The notes under the pieces were generated by a model that was not told the DNA's origin, did not search any database, and worked only from the letters and a program-made list of their open reading frames with translations. The position numbers and the translations under genes are program-made. DNA of 64,000 nt from Mesorhizobium_G sp050247155 (lineage in GTDB: Bacteria; Pseudomonadota; Alphaproteobacteria; Rhizobiales; Rhizobiaceae), in contig JBFWUS010000013.1 in assembly GCA_050247155.1 (NCBI GenBank), forward strand, positions 16,043 to 80,042, read 5' to 3'. Of this stretch, positions 8,309-16,656 are shown piece after piece (the first letter of the stretch is position 1; each line of letters starts with the position of its first letter).

Positions 8309-9670
8309 ATGACCAACCTGCTCCGTGACCGCGACATTGCCACCCATCTGCATCCGCAGACCAATTTCCGGCGACATGAGGAAATCGGGCCGCTGATCAT
8401 CCAGCAAGGAGACGGCGTGCGCGTGCAGGACACCGATGGTCGCTGGTACGTCGAGGGCGTCTCCGGGCTCTGGTGCGCATCGCTTGGTTTCTCGAACCGG
8501 CGTCTGGCGGATGCCGCCCATCGGCAGCTCCTGACCATGCCCTATCAGCAGACCTTCGCGCATCGCTCAACACCGCCGGTGATCGAACTGGCGAGCCGCC
8601 TCATCGAGAAGGCGCCTTCCCCGATGTCCAAGGTGATCTTCCAGGCCTCGGGTTCGGAGGCCGTCGACACGGCCATCAAGCTTGCCTGGTACTACCATGC
8701 AGCCAAGGGTAACGAGCGGCGCCGCAAGATCCTGTCCCGTCAGGGCAGCTATCACGGCAGTTCCATCGCCTCGGCCAGCCTGACCGGCCTGCCCAACATG
8801 CATCGCGGTTTTGGCCTGCCGATGGACACCTTTATCCACGTGTCGCGGCCGCACTACTGGCGCGGCGCAGCGGCCGGTGAGAGCGAACGCGATTTCGCGG
8901 CACGTCTCGTGGCCGAGATCGAGGCGACGATCGAACGCGAGGGCGCCGACACGATCGCGGCCTTCTTCGCCGAGCCGATCATGGGCACGGGCGGCGTCGT
9001 GGTGCCGCCGGAGGGCTATTTCGAATTGCTCCAGCCGGTGCTCGCAAGGCATGACATCCTGCTGGTCGCCGACGAGGTAATCTGCGGCTTCGGCCGTACC
9101 GGGAACTACTGGGGCTCGCAGACCGTCGGCATGAAGCCCGACATGCTCACCTGCGCCAAGGGTCTCTCGGCGTCCTACTTCCCGATTTCCGCGCTGATGG
9201 TGAACGACAAAATCTATCAGGTGCTGGCGGACCGCACCGCCGAATTTGGCGGCTTCGGCCATGGCTACACCTATGGCGGCCATCCGGTCGGCGCGGCCGT
9301 GGCGCTGGAAACGCTCGATATCTACGACGAGATCGACGTCGTCGGCATGGTCCGCTCCCGCCAAGGGCAGTTGCAAGACGGCCTGCGCCGTTTCGCCGGC
9401 CACCCGCTGGTCGGCGAGGTGCGCGGTATCGGCTTGATGGCCGCGCTGGAATTCGTCGCCGACAAGGTTGCCAAGACGCCGTTCGAGAAACCCGGCAGCG
9501 TCGGCGCCAGGGTCGCCGCCGATCTCCAGGCGCAGGGTATCCTGTTGCGCGCGCTCGGCGATACGCTGGTCGTGGCGCCGCCGCTGATCGTCACCGAGGA
9601 CGAGATGGCCGAAGTGCTGGACGCATTGGAAACGACGCTCGGCCGCATCACCGAGGCGGAGCAGGAATGA
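8309..9670 (+). CDS. Class III (omega) aminotransferase
   Basis: 453 residues, PLP fold type I class III. SGSEAVDTAIKLAWYYHAAKG is the phosphate-loop region, LLVADEVICGFGRTGNYWG carries the PLP-N1 aspartate, and the lysine lies in LTCAKGLSASYFPISAL. This lysine context (AKGLSASYFP) marks the omega-amino acid/diamine:pyruvate group that includes beta-alanine and putrescine aminotransferases. The product would be a semialdehyde suitable for the dehydrogenase upstream. The preceding gap contains the inverted GTTTC/GAAAC pair at about 8267-8300, possibly regulatory. Confidence 0.9.
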   Translation: MTNLLRDRDIATHLHPQTNFRRHEEIGPLIIQQGDGVRVQDTDGRWYVEGVSGLWCASLGFSNRRLADAAHRQLLTMPYQQTFAHRSTPPVIELASRLIEKAPSPMSKVIFQASGSEAVDTAIKLAWYYHAAKGNERRRKILSRQGSYHGSSIASASLTGLPNMHRGFGLPMDTFIHVSRPHYWRGAAAGESERDFAARLVAEIEATIEREGADTIAAFFAEPIMGTGGVVVPPEGYFELLQPVLARHDILLVADEVICGFGRTGNYWGSQTVGMKPDMLTCAKGLSASYFPISALMVNDKIYQVLADRTAEFGGFGHGYTYGGHPVGAAVALETLDIYDEIDVVGMVRSRQGQLQDGLRRFAGHPLVGEVRGIGLMAALEFVADKVAKTPFEKPGSVGARVAADLQAQGILLRALGDTLVVAPPLIVTEDEMAEVLDALETTLGRITEAEQE

Positions 9671-9748
9671 TGACGCGCCAACCGGCCGCATGGGCGACGC
9701 ACTGCGAGCGCGGCCGCGCCCCTGCGTACTATCGTCTGAGGTGACGAC

Positions 9749-10807
9749 GTGGCAGATCTTCGCGTCCAGGTCGGCAGGACCGCACTGAAGAACCCGGTCA
9801 TCGCCGCACCCGGCGAGCATCTGATCGAGGCGGCGGGAATCCGCTCCGCCATCCTGGCCGGCGCCGGCGCGGTGGTTGGCAAGTCGATCAACGAGTCGCT
9901 CGCCGCCAAGTCGCAACTGCGTCGCGCCGAATATGTCGCCCTCGGTCCGGATTGGTCGGAAGTCCCGTGGGGACCGTCGGCGCCGGCCGGAACCACGGTT
10001 CTGTCGCGCTCGGGACTGCCGCCGATGGATTTCGACGCCTGGCTTGCGCAGGCCGTTGCGATGGACGCGCTCGCCCGCCAGCACGATTGCCTCTTCGTGC
10101 CTTCCATCATCCTCGCCGCTGAAGAACCGGCGCTTGACATGGCCCGGCGCATCGAGGCGGCGGGATTGCGCGTGCTCGAATTCAATATCGGAACCCCCTA
10201 TGCAAGCGAGGCGGCAAAGGGAGCCGTTTCCACCGTGCTGTCGCCCGAGCGCGTGGGGACGTTGACCCGGATGATGACCGAGGCGATGGGCCTTCCGGTC
10301 TGGATCAAGATCACCGGCCAGAGCGAACGCGTGCCGGACCTCGCCGCGGCGGCTTTCGACGCGGGGGCCGAAAGCGTGGTCATGGCGGGCCGCGCGCTGG
10401 GCATGCTGCCCGACCTCGAAACCCAGGCGCCCGTGCTCTCCACCAGCGGCGGCATCGGCGGACCCTGGAACCTGCCTCTCACCTGCCACTGGCTTGCCAA
10501 TTCGCGCGCCGTGCTTGGTGCCGGGCGCCACCTGATCGGCATCAACGGCGCCACCAGCGGCCATGACGTGGCGCGCATGATGCTGGCCGGCGCTTCCGCC
10601 GTCGGCATGACTTCCGAAGTGATGCTGCGCGGCTGGGGCGTGCTTTCCCGCGCCGTCGCCGACCTCGACGCCTATTGCGAGGCGAAATCCATGGCCGCGC
10701 GCGACCTCGTCGGCCGCGCCGACGACGCCCGCAAGCGCTTTGCCGATATGCCCGAACTCGACGAGCGCTGGCGCGACTACATTCCCGCACCGCTCGCGAG
10801 CGAATGA
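9749..10807 (+). CDS. Dihydroorotate-dehydrogenase-like flavoprotein (PreA/PyrD fold)
   Basis: 352 residues with a TIM-barrel FMN-dependent pattern: LKNPVIAAPGEHLIEAAGIRSAI at the start, EFNIGTPYASEA in the middle, VWIKITGQ (the FMN-contacting lysine) and the C-terminal IGINGATSGHDVARMMLAGASAVGM phosphate-binding loops. This matches the dihydroorotate dehydrogenase/dihydropyrimidine dehydrogenase B superfamily. It is not with pyrimidine genes, so a different enoyl or amide substrate is likely. The start is GTG at 9749 with GAGGTGA upstream. The next gene starts 15 bp after its stop. Confidence 0.8.
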   Translation: MADLRVQVGRTALKNPVIAAPGEHLIEAAGIRSAILAGAGAVVGKSINESLAAKSQLRRAEYVALGPDWSEVPWGPSAPAGTTVLSRSGLPPMDFDAWLAQAVAMDALARQHDCLFVPSIILAAEEPALDMARRIEAAGLRVLEFNIGTPYASEAAKGAVSTVLSPERVGTLTRMMTEAMGLPVWIKITGQSERVPDLAAAAFDAGAESVVMAGRALGMLPDLETQAPVLSTSGGIGGPWNLPLTCHWLANSRAVLGAGRHLIGINGATSGHDVARMMLAGASAVGMTSEVMLRGWGVLSRAVADLDAYCEAKSMAARDLVGRADDARKRFADMPELDERWRDYIPAPLASE

Positions 10808-10822
10808 TACAGGAGCCCCGAC

Positions 10823-11731
10823 ATGACCACCGAGATTGACCAGACGCGGATCGATGCACTCATGAAGGGAGCGGTCGACCTTCACATCCATTCAGGCCCC
10901 TCGCTGCATCCGCGCAAGATCGACCACATCGAGGCGTTGCGCGCCGCCGACGAAGCCGGCATGCGCGCGATCCTGCTCAAGGATCACTACTATCCGACCA
11001 TGCCTGTCGCGACGCTGCTCAACAACAACAACATGGGCAAGAGCACCAAAGTGCTGAGCGCCATCGTGCTCAACCACCCGCTGGGCGGCTTCAACCCATC
11101 GGCGGTCGACTACGCGCTGAAACAGGGCGCGCGGATCGTGTGGATGCCGACCGCCCATGCCGAGAACCACATCATCAAGACCGCCAAGGATCTGAAGGGC
11201 AAGTTCCCCGAAAACACCAAGAAGACGGTCGAGGCCGCGGGCCTGCGCCTGATCGATGACCGCGGCGTTGTGCTGGACGAGGTCAAGGCCATTCTCGACC
11301 TGATCGCTGAAGCCGACGCTTGCGTCTCCGCCGGCCACCACCACATCGACGAGGCTTTCCCCTTCTATGAGGAAGCCAGGAAGCGCGGTGTCGGACGGCT
11401 GTTCCTCAACCACCCGACCTATGTCAACGGCGCCTCCATGGACCAGGTGCGCGCGCTCGTCGACATGGGAGTGATGATCGAGCATTCCATCTGCATGTTC
11501 GTTCCCTCCACTTTCTATCTATTCGACGAGGACCACCTGAAAGAGGTGGTCGCCGCCGCCCGCGTCGACAACACCTTCTTCGGATCAGACCTCGGCCAGA
11601 ACAACAACCCGACCCCGGTCGAGGGCATGCGTCAGATGATCGAGCTGTTGCTCAAGCTCGGCTACTCCGATGCGGACGTGCGCAAGATGACAGCCGACAA
11701 TGCGGGCCGCTTTGTCGGCCTCGACGCATGA
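10823..11731 (+). CDS. DUF6282-type metal-dependent hydrolase-like protein
   Basis: 302 residues. The N-terminal DLHIHSGPSLHPRKIDH supplies an HxH metal pair, KDHYYPTMPVA a further histidine, and VSAGHHHIDEAF and LFLNHPTYVNG more, as in amidohydrolase/PHP-like barrels. The late acidic residue lies in FFGSDLGQ. To my knowledge the family (DUF6282) has no established reaction. It follows the flavoprotein by 15 bp with the ribosome site CAGGAG and is surely co-transcribed. I infer hydrolysis of an amide or lactone in the same pathway. Confidence 0.75.
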   Translation: MTTEIDQTRIDALMKGAVDLHIHSGPSLHPRKIDHIEALRAADEAGMRAILLKDHYYPTMPVATLLNNNNMGKSTKVLSAIVLNHPLGGFNPSAVDYALKQGARIVWMPTAHAENHIIKTAKDLKGKFPENTKKTVEAAGLRLIDDRGVVLDEVKAILDLIAEADACVSAGHHHIDEAFPFYEEARKRGVGRLFLNHPTYVNGASMDQVRALVDMGVMIEHSICMFVPSTFYLFDEDHLKEVVAAARVDNTFFGSDLGQNNNPTPVEGMRQMIELLLKLGYSDADVRKMTADNAGRFVGLDA

Positions 11732-11876
11732 GCGACCCGCGCCGGCCGACAAGGCGCGGCGTCTCGGCATTCATTTGCGGCTCCGACCAGAGCATCCTGC
11801 TGGCGGGCGCCCGCGCCATCGCGGCCGCCCCGCGGGCCGTTCAGATTGAAGCACAATCAGGAAAAGGTAGCTGACC

Positions 11877-12227
11877 ATGACCATTCACGGCATCGACTGG
11901 AGCACGATCGAATGGAAGAATATCCGCAGCGGCGTGGACCAGAAGGCATTTTCCGGCAACAGCGCGACCATCGCCATGCATCGGCTTCAGCCCGACCATG
12001 AGCCGAGGCCCCACAAGCACGTCTACGAGCAGATCGCCTACATCGTTTCCGGCACCGTCGATTTCCACGTCGCCGGTGAGGTCCGGCGCATGGGGCCGGG
12101 CAGCCTGATTGTCGTTCCGCCGAACGTCATGCACCACGCGGTCGTTGTCGGCGATGAAGAAGTCATCAACATCGACATCTTCACACCGGCGCGACCGCAA
12201 TATGCGCCGGTACCCAAGGACGATTGA
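11877..12227 (+). CDS. Cupin-domain protein
   Basis: 116-residue single cupin. Motif 1 is PRPHKHVYEQIAYIVSGTVDF (two His and one Glu for metal) and motif 2 is GPGSLIVVPPNVMHHAVV (His). Such small cupins are isomerases, dioxygenases or sensors; none is favoured here. It lies between the DUF6282 gene and the deacetylase-like gene in the same direction. Confidence 0.82.
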   Translation: MTIHGIDWSTIEWKNIRSGVDQKAFSGNSATIAMHRLQPDHEPRPHKHVYEQIAYIVSGTVDFHVAGEVRRMGPGSLIVVPPNVMHHAVVVGDEEVINIDIFTPARPQYAPVPKDD

Positions 12228-12270
12228 CCGGTCCCTCCGGCAGACCGTCTGTTTCATCGGAAGGAAGATC

Positions 12271-13302
12271 ATGCGCGCCGTCGTCTCCCCATCGCAACGC
12301 GGTTACAAGTCCGCGCCGGCTTTTTTCCGCGGCAAGCTCATCGAAAGCCAGGACTCGCCCGAGCGGCTGGAGGCGTTCGTCGCAGTGGTGCGGGAGATGG
12401 GGCTGGACCTGGTCGAACCACCGGTGATCGCGGATACGCTCCTGAAGAGCGTTCACGATCCCGCCTATCTCGAATTCCTCGCCGAGGCGCCCCACCGTTG
12501 GCACGAGATGATGCCGGACCTGACGTCGCTGATGCCCAACATCTATCCGACGCGGCACTTTCCGGCTCGCCGGCCCCGGCATTTTCTCGGCCAGGCCGGG
12601 TATTATCTCGGCGACATGGTTTCGCCGCTGACGGCCGAGACCTGGGGGGCGGCACTCGGGTCAGCCTCGAGCGCGGCGCACGCAGCGAACCTGGTGCTGG
12701 CGGGCGAACCGGTCGCCTACGCCCTCTGTCGTCCGTCCGGCCACCATGCCCACGGCGACATGGGCCAGGGCTTCTGCTTCCTGAACAATGCGGCGATTGC
12801 CGCCACGGTGGGACGAACCCGCCACGCGCGCGTCGCGGTGATCGACATCGACGTCCATCACGGCAACGGCACGCAGCACATTTTCTACGATCGCAACGAC
12901 GTCCTTTTTGCCTCGCTGCACAGCGACACCGACATGACCTACCCCTTCTTCACCGGCTATGCCGACGAAGTCGGGACCGGCAGGGGCGAAGGTTTCAACC
13001 TCAACCTGCCGCTGGCCGCCGGCTCCGGCGATGCGGCTTATCTGTCGGCGCTCGACACCGCCATTGAACGCATAAGGCGGTTCGATCCGGGCTTCCTCGT
13101 CGTCTCGCTCGGGCTCGACGCGCACGAAAGCGACCTACTGGGTTCGCTCGACGTCAGCTCGGACGGGTTTGTCGAGATCGCCCGCCGACTGGCTGCGTTG
13201 CGGTTGCCGACAGTGCTCGTGCAGGAAGGCGGCTATACCGTATCGGAGCTGGGCCATGTGCTGCGCTCGGTTCTGTCCGTGTTCGGGACGACGGCGAAGT
13301 AG
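12271..13302 (+). CDS. Histone-deacetylase-family amidohydrolase (acetylpolyamine amidohydrolase-like)
   Basis: 343 residues of the arginase/deacetylase superfamily. Visible active-site elements are the paired histidines in SGHHAHGDMGQGFCF, the zinc ligands in VIDIDVHHGNGTQ and GLDAHESD, and the tyrosine in QEGGY. Bacterial members deacetylate acetylpolyamines or other N-acyl amines. The open frame extends upstream across the cupin gene, but the ATG at 12271 (MRAVVSPSQRGY) fits the family N terminus. With an aminotransferase and aldehyde dehydrogenase in the same array, it would free the amine that is then transaminated; the exact substrate is inference. Confidence 0.88.
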   Translation: MRAVVSPSQRGYKSAPAFFRGKLIESQDSPERLEAFVAVVREMGLDLVEPPVIADTLLKSVHDPAYLEFLAEAPHRWHEMMPDLTSLMPNIYPTRHFPARRPRHFLGQAGYYLGDMVSPLTAETWGAALGSASSAAHAANLVLAGEPVAYALCRPSGHHAHGDMGQGFCFLNNAAIAATVGRTRHARVAVIDIDVHHGNGTQHIFYDRNDVLFASLHSDTDMTYPFFTGYADEVGTGRGEGFNLNLPLAAGSGDAAYLSALDTAIERIRRFDPGFLVVSLGLDAHESDLLGSLDVSSDGFVEIARRLAALRLPTVLVQEGGYTVSELGHVLRSVLSVFGTTAK

Positions 13303-13658
13303 GGTTGGCGCACCTCTGATACGGCCCTCCCCGCTCTCAATCACGGCTCCTGCCGCCGGATGGCGCGCATATCCGCGGAACCCATCCGGAACGCGCCTCT
13401 CTCAAAAGACGTTTTGTCATACGGGACGGCTTTTTAACAATTCCCCGATCCAATCGGATTGATCGATGAACTGTCGATCATCGGGCGCCCGTTTGCGGAA
13501 ATCTTGTGTTGCGTGCAAGGCGTGGGCCACACAGCCAGAGCGCTTTAGGCTAAATCCGCTTCAGCAAATGCCGGGACTAAACACCTAGATCCGCCTTTGC
13601 AATCTATGCAGAGACCTGCCTCGGTCCACATCTCAAGCTACTTTTTAAAACCCGAGAT
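13303..13658. other. Gene-free stretch
   Basis: 356 bp between the 3' ends of two convergent genes. No conserved frame, terminator hairpin with U-run, or RNA gene was seen. Confidence 0.4.
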
Positions 13659-14141
13659 TCATGTCTCATCGAAGAAATGGATTGTCTGTAACTTTACATG
13701 CTGCGCCACGGTGATCGAGCGATACGTCTTTATGATCGGGCATCGTCGCATGAATTCGCGCGTCACTTCGCGAAACTCATCCATATCTATGACATTGACG
13801 CACGCAAGGATGTCTGTGTCGCCGGTTATGACGTCGCAGCATGACACGTGCGGCGAGGCCCTCAGCACGTCCAAAAGCTCGTTGAATATATTGAGCTGAT
13901 GGGATGACAGGGATATCTCAACCCAGATCGCCATCTTGCGCTCCGCATGCGCCCGGTTGACGACCGATACGTCGCCGACAATCACGCCGGTATCCCTCAG
14001 GCGGCGGATCCGCCGATGGCATGCGGGCTGGGAGATGCCCACTTTGTCGGCCAGTTGCTGAAAGGTCAGCAAGCTGGACTGCTGAAGAAGATTCAGCAGT
14101 TTTCGGTCAGTGCGATCCAGACCCACTTTGGCCGAAGACAT
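13659..14141 (-). CDS. Lrp/AsnC-family transcriptional regulator
   Basis: 160 residues: an AsnC-type helix-turn-helix (LDRTDRKLLNLLQQSSLLTFQQLADKVGISQPACHRRIRRL) followed by the RAM ligand-binding domain (VSCCDVITGDTDILACVNVIDMDEF). I chose the ATG at 14141 because GGAG lies 6 bases upstream; the frame extends to 14213. It diverges from the Cys/Met-type PLP enzyme gene and probably regulates it. TGCCGATCGGCA at 14275-14286 lies between them. Confidence 0.9.
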   Translation of the reverse strand: MSSAKVGLDRTDRKLLNLLQQSSLLTFQQLADKVGISQPACHRRIRRLRDTGVIVGDVSVVNRAHAERKMAIWVEISLSSHQLNIFNELLDVLRASPHVSCCDVITGDTDILACVNVIDMDEFREVTREFMRRCPIIKTYRSITVAQHVKLQTIHFFDET

Positions 14142-14274
14142 CGAACGCTCCATGCGGCTGCCGAGCCTGTCGAGCAAGGCGCAGCTACTTCCTCGTAGCA
14201 AGACCGGCCCCAAGGCCGCGTGGCAAGAGGCGGTGACCGTTTTATGCGCACAAGGGGCGAACGGGTTATAGAAT

Positions 14275-14286
14275 TGCCGATCGGCA
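14275..14286. promoter_or_regulatory. Palindrome TGCCGATCGGCA, possible Lrp operator
   Basis: A perfect 12-bp palindrome in the divergent region between the Lrp gene and the PLP lyase gene. Location alone suggests an operator. Confidence 0.3.
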
Positions 14287-14363
14287 GGCCAAAAAAGAGA
14301 AAACCATAGAGCGTGCAGATGCCATGATTGGCGGGTGTTATCGACCCCGAAGCCAAGCGCTTC

Positions 14364-15539
14364 ATGCCGCTTGATGGTTCACAGGTTCGAATGTTGCCTT
14401 ACGCCGCCGATACAATTCTCGCCCAGGCTTCCGGCGAAGAGCACGACCCTACCGGCGCGGTCGTTCCTCCCATCCATCTGGCGACAACCTATATACGCCC
14501 ACCAGAGGGCCATTCGTCGACCGGGTGGAGTTACAGTCGCTATGGCTATCCGGGGTTGGAGAAGCCCGAGGCGACGCTCAAAGCACTCGAGGGAGCAGCC
14601 GACTGCCGTCTGTTCAGTTCAGGCATGTCCGCCATGACGGCGGTCGTCATGGCGCTCCGGCCCGGCGATCATTGCGTGTTTCCCATCGATATGTATCACG
14701 GCCTCAAGACCTGGCTAATGGCATACTCGGACCATTGGGGCGTGCGAATAGACCATGTCGACATGACCGACCAAGACAAGGTCCGCGCCGCGGTGATCCC
14801 GGGAACGACGCGCCTTGTCTGGCTTGAGACGCCGTCCAATCCTCACTGGCACATTTATGACATTGCCAAGCTGGCCGAAATTGCTCACCGGGCAGGGGCC
14901 AAGCTTGTCGTCGACAACACAGTCGCGACGCCGATCCTTACCCAGCCGATCAAACTTGGTGCGGACGTTGTCGTTCATTCGGCCACCAAATACCTGAACG
15001 GACATAGTGATGTCTTGGCAGGAGCGGCGTTGACCGCAGCCAATGACAGCTTCTGGGAGCGGGTCGTATTCAACCGTGATTATCACGGTAGCATCCTCGG
15101 CCAGTTCCAGTCCTTTCTGCTGATGCGGGGCATGCGCACGCTTCATTTGCGTATCGCACGGTCTTGCGAATCGGCCATCGCGCTCGCTGAAGCTCTTGGA
15201 CGGCATCCGAAGGTCACGGCGGTTTTCTACCCCGGCCTGCCAACGCATCCGGGTCACTCCCTGGCCGCGCGCCAAATGAGCGGTGGTTTCGGCGGCATGC
15301 TCTCCATCGTCGTTGCCGGTGGCGCGAGCGAGGCAGACCGGGTCTTGACGCGCACGCAAATATGGAAGCCGGCAACATCGTTGGGGGGGGTAGAAAGTCT
15401 GATCGAGCGGCGTGGGGCAACCGAGGGCCCGGATTCACATATCGATCCAGGCCTCTTGCGCCTCTCTGTCGGGATCGAGGTCACCGCGGACCTGATCCAC
15501 GATCTGTTGACGGCCCTTGACCCAAGTATCGGCAGCTAG
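14364..15539 (+). CDS. Cys/Met-metabolism PLP enzyme (cystathionine beta-lyase-like)
   Basis: About 391 residues. SRYGYPGLEKPEATLKALEG, LFSSGMSAMTAV (phosphate loop) and LVVDNTVATPIL lead to the PLP lysine in VHSATKYLNGHSDVLAG, followed by the C-terminal SLGGVESLIERR. This is the gamma-family (cystathionine lyase/synthase) fold. Starts are possible at TTG 14328, ATG 14364 and ATG 14391; none has a strong ribosome site. The stop codon TAG is formed by the first bases of a CTAGAGCGG repeat. With the downstream hydratase and binding protein it may release a keto acid from an imported amino acid; the exact reaction is unknown. Confidence 0.85.
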   Translation: MPLDGSQVRMLPYAADTILAQASGEEHDPTGAVVPPIHLATTYIRPPEGHSSTGWSYSRYGYPGLEKPEATLKALEGAADCRLFSSGMSAMTAVVMALRPGDHCVFPIDMYHGLKTWLMAYSDHWGVRIDHVDMTDQDKVRAAVIPGTTRLVWLETPSNPHWHIYDIAKLAEIAHRAGAKLVVDNTVATPILTQPIKLGADVVVHSATKYLNGHSDVLAGAALTAANDSFWERVVFNRDYHGSILGQFQSFLLMRGMRTLHLRIARSCESAIALAEALGRHPKVTAVFYPGLPTHPGHSLAARQMSGGFGGMLSIVVAGGASEADRVLTRTQIWKPATSLGGVESLIERRGATEGPDSHIDPGLLRLSVGIEVTADLIHDLLTALDPSIGS

Positions 15540-15700
15540 AGCGGTTCGGGGTTGGATGGAAACGGTTCTGTTTTTCCGATGGCGATGTGATCCGCTGGGA
15601 AGGCAGCGCGGGCCGACTTGGGGGCGCGGCCAAGCCGGGCCGACGAAGCGGATGTGCGCTGGCGGGAAACCCATCAGGACGGGTCAATTCGATCCATATC
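15536..15700 (+). repeat. Diverged, truncated copy of the CTAGAGCG MITE
   Basis: Begins CTAGAGCGGTTCGG. Over about 150 bp it aligns by eye with the reverse complement of the MITE at 37963-38235: shared blocks include TTCTGTTT, TGGCGA, GATCCG, GCCGACGAA and AAACCC in the same order and spacing. The matching right-hand inverted repeat is missing, so this is a truncated copy. It supplies the stop codon of the preceding gene. Confidence 0.55.
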
Positions 15701-15811
15701 CCATGGCGTCCGTATTGATAGCACGGCCTTTTTCAGCCGCCTTGAGCCTGGATCGAACTGCCTCCGGAAGAACGATTCCATCAGAATCATCGTCGAACCG
15801 ATCCGGCCTCC

Positions 15812-16615
15812 ATGCGTGAGACGCCAGCAGCTATCGAGCGTGACCCGCAGTTCCAGAAGGCGGCACAAGCGATCCTGCGCGCCGGGCGGCAGACTCGGGC
15901 AATGCCACCACTGTCCGGAAAATTTCCTCAATTGAACGTGGATGACGCATACCGGATTCAGGACCTTCTCACGCAAGCCTATCGCCAGGAGGGCACGAAT
16001 TTTGCCGGCTACAAGATCGGTTTGACTTCGCGGTCGGCACAGCTTGCATCCAACCTGACTGAACCGATCCATGGGCGGATCATGAGTGGCTCCGTGTATC
16101 ATTCGGGGGCTCGGCTGTCGGCGGCAAACTTCATAAAGCCGCATGTCGAGATCGAGCTTGCCTTCGTCATGGGCTGTGACCTCGCCGGAGGTGACCTGTC
16201 GCCCGCCGACGTCGCGGCGGCCACGGAATTCGTCATCCCTGCCCTCGAAGTGGTGGATCATCGGATGAAAGACCCGCGTACGATCTCGGATACGATTGCC
16301 GACAATTCGGCTTTTGCTGCCATTGTCCTTTCCGCGCAGCGCTTTCGCCCGAACGACATCAGTGCCGCCTGGATAGGGGCCATTTTGTCCCGCAACGGCC
16401 TCGTAGAGGAATCCGGCGTTTCCGGAGTCGGCATCGAGCATCCCGGCGCGTGTGTGGCGTGGCTGGCCGACGCTCTCGGCCAGAGAGGCGAGAGCTTGCG
16501 CAAGGGCGATATCGTCATGTCGGGCGCTTTTGCCCGGTCAGTCGCCGTTGTCGGCGGGGACGACATCCACGCCGATTACGGCCCGCTCGGCAAAATCGAA
16601 GTTTCATTCTTGTGA
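15812..16615 (+). CDS. 2-keto-4-pentenoate hydratase / FAH-family hydratase
   Basis: 267 residues similar to MhpD/HpcG hydratases. YRIQDLLTQAYRQEG and AGYKIGLTSRSAQ precede the metal-binding acidic residues in PHVEIELAFVMG and the conserved VVDHRMKDPRTISDTIADNSAFAAIVL; the C terminus has KGDIVMSGAF. The family hydrates 2-hydroxy-alkadienoates or related enols in aromatic meta-cleavage and similar pathways. It is co-directional with the binding protein gene 41 bp downstream. No ring-cleavage genes are present, so the natural substrate is unclear. Confidence 0.85.
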   Translation: MRETPAAIERDPQFQKAAQAILRAGRQTRAMPPLSGKFPQLNVDDAYRIQDLLTQAYRQEGTNFAGYKIGLTSRSAQLASNLTEPIHGRIMSGSVYHSGARLSAANFIKPHVEIELAFVMGCDLAGGDLSPADVAAATEFVIPALEVVDHRMKDPRTISDTIADNSAFAAIVLSAQRFRPNDISAAWIGAILSRNGLVEESGVSGVGIEHPGACVAWLADALGQRGESLRKGDIVMSGAFARSVAVVGGDDIHADYGPLGKIEVSFL

Positions 16616-16656
16616 TCATCCGACGGCATCAACCTTCACGCTGAAAGGAACGTGCA

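Noticed and set aside
8567..10891. 774-codon open frame on the minus strand
   Set aside because: Antisense to the aminotransferase and flavoprotein genes, composition typical of a shadow frame, no domain.
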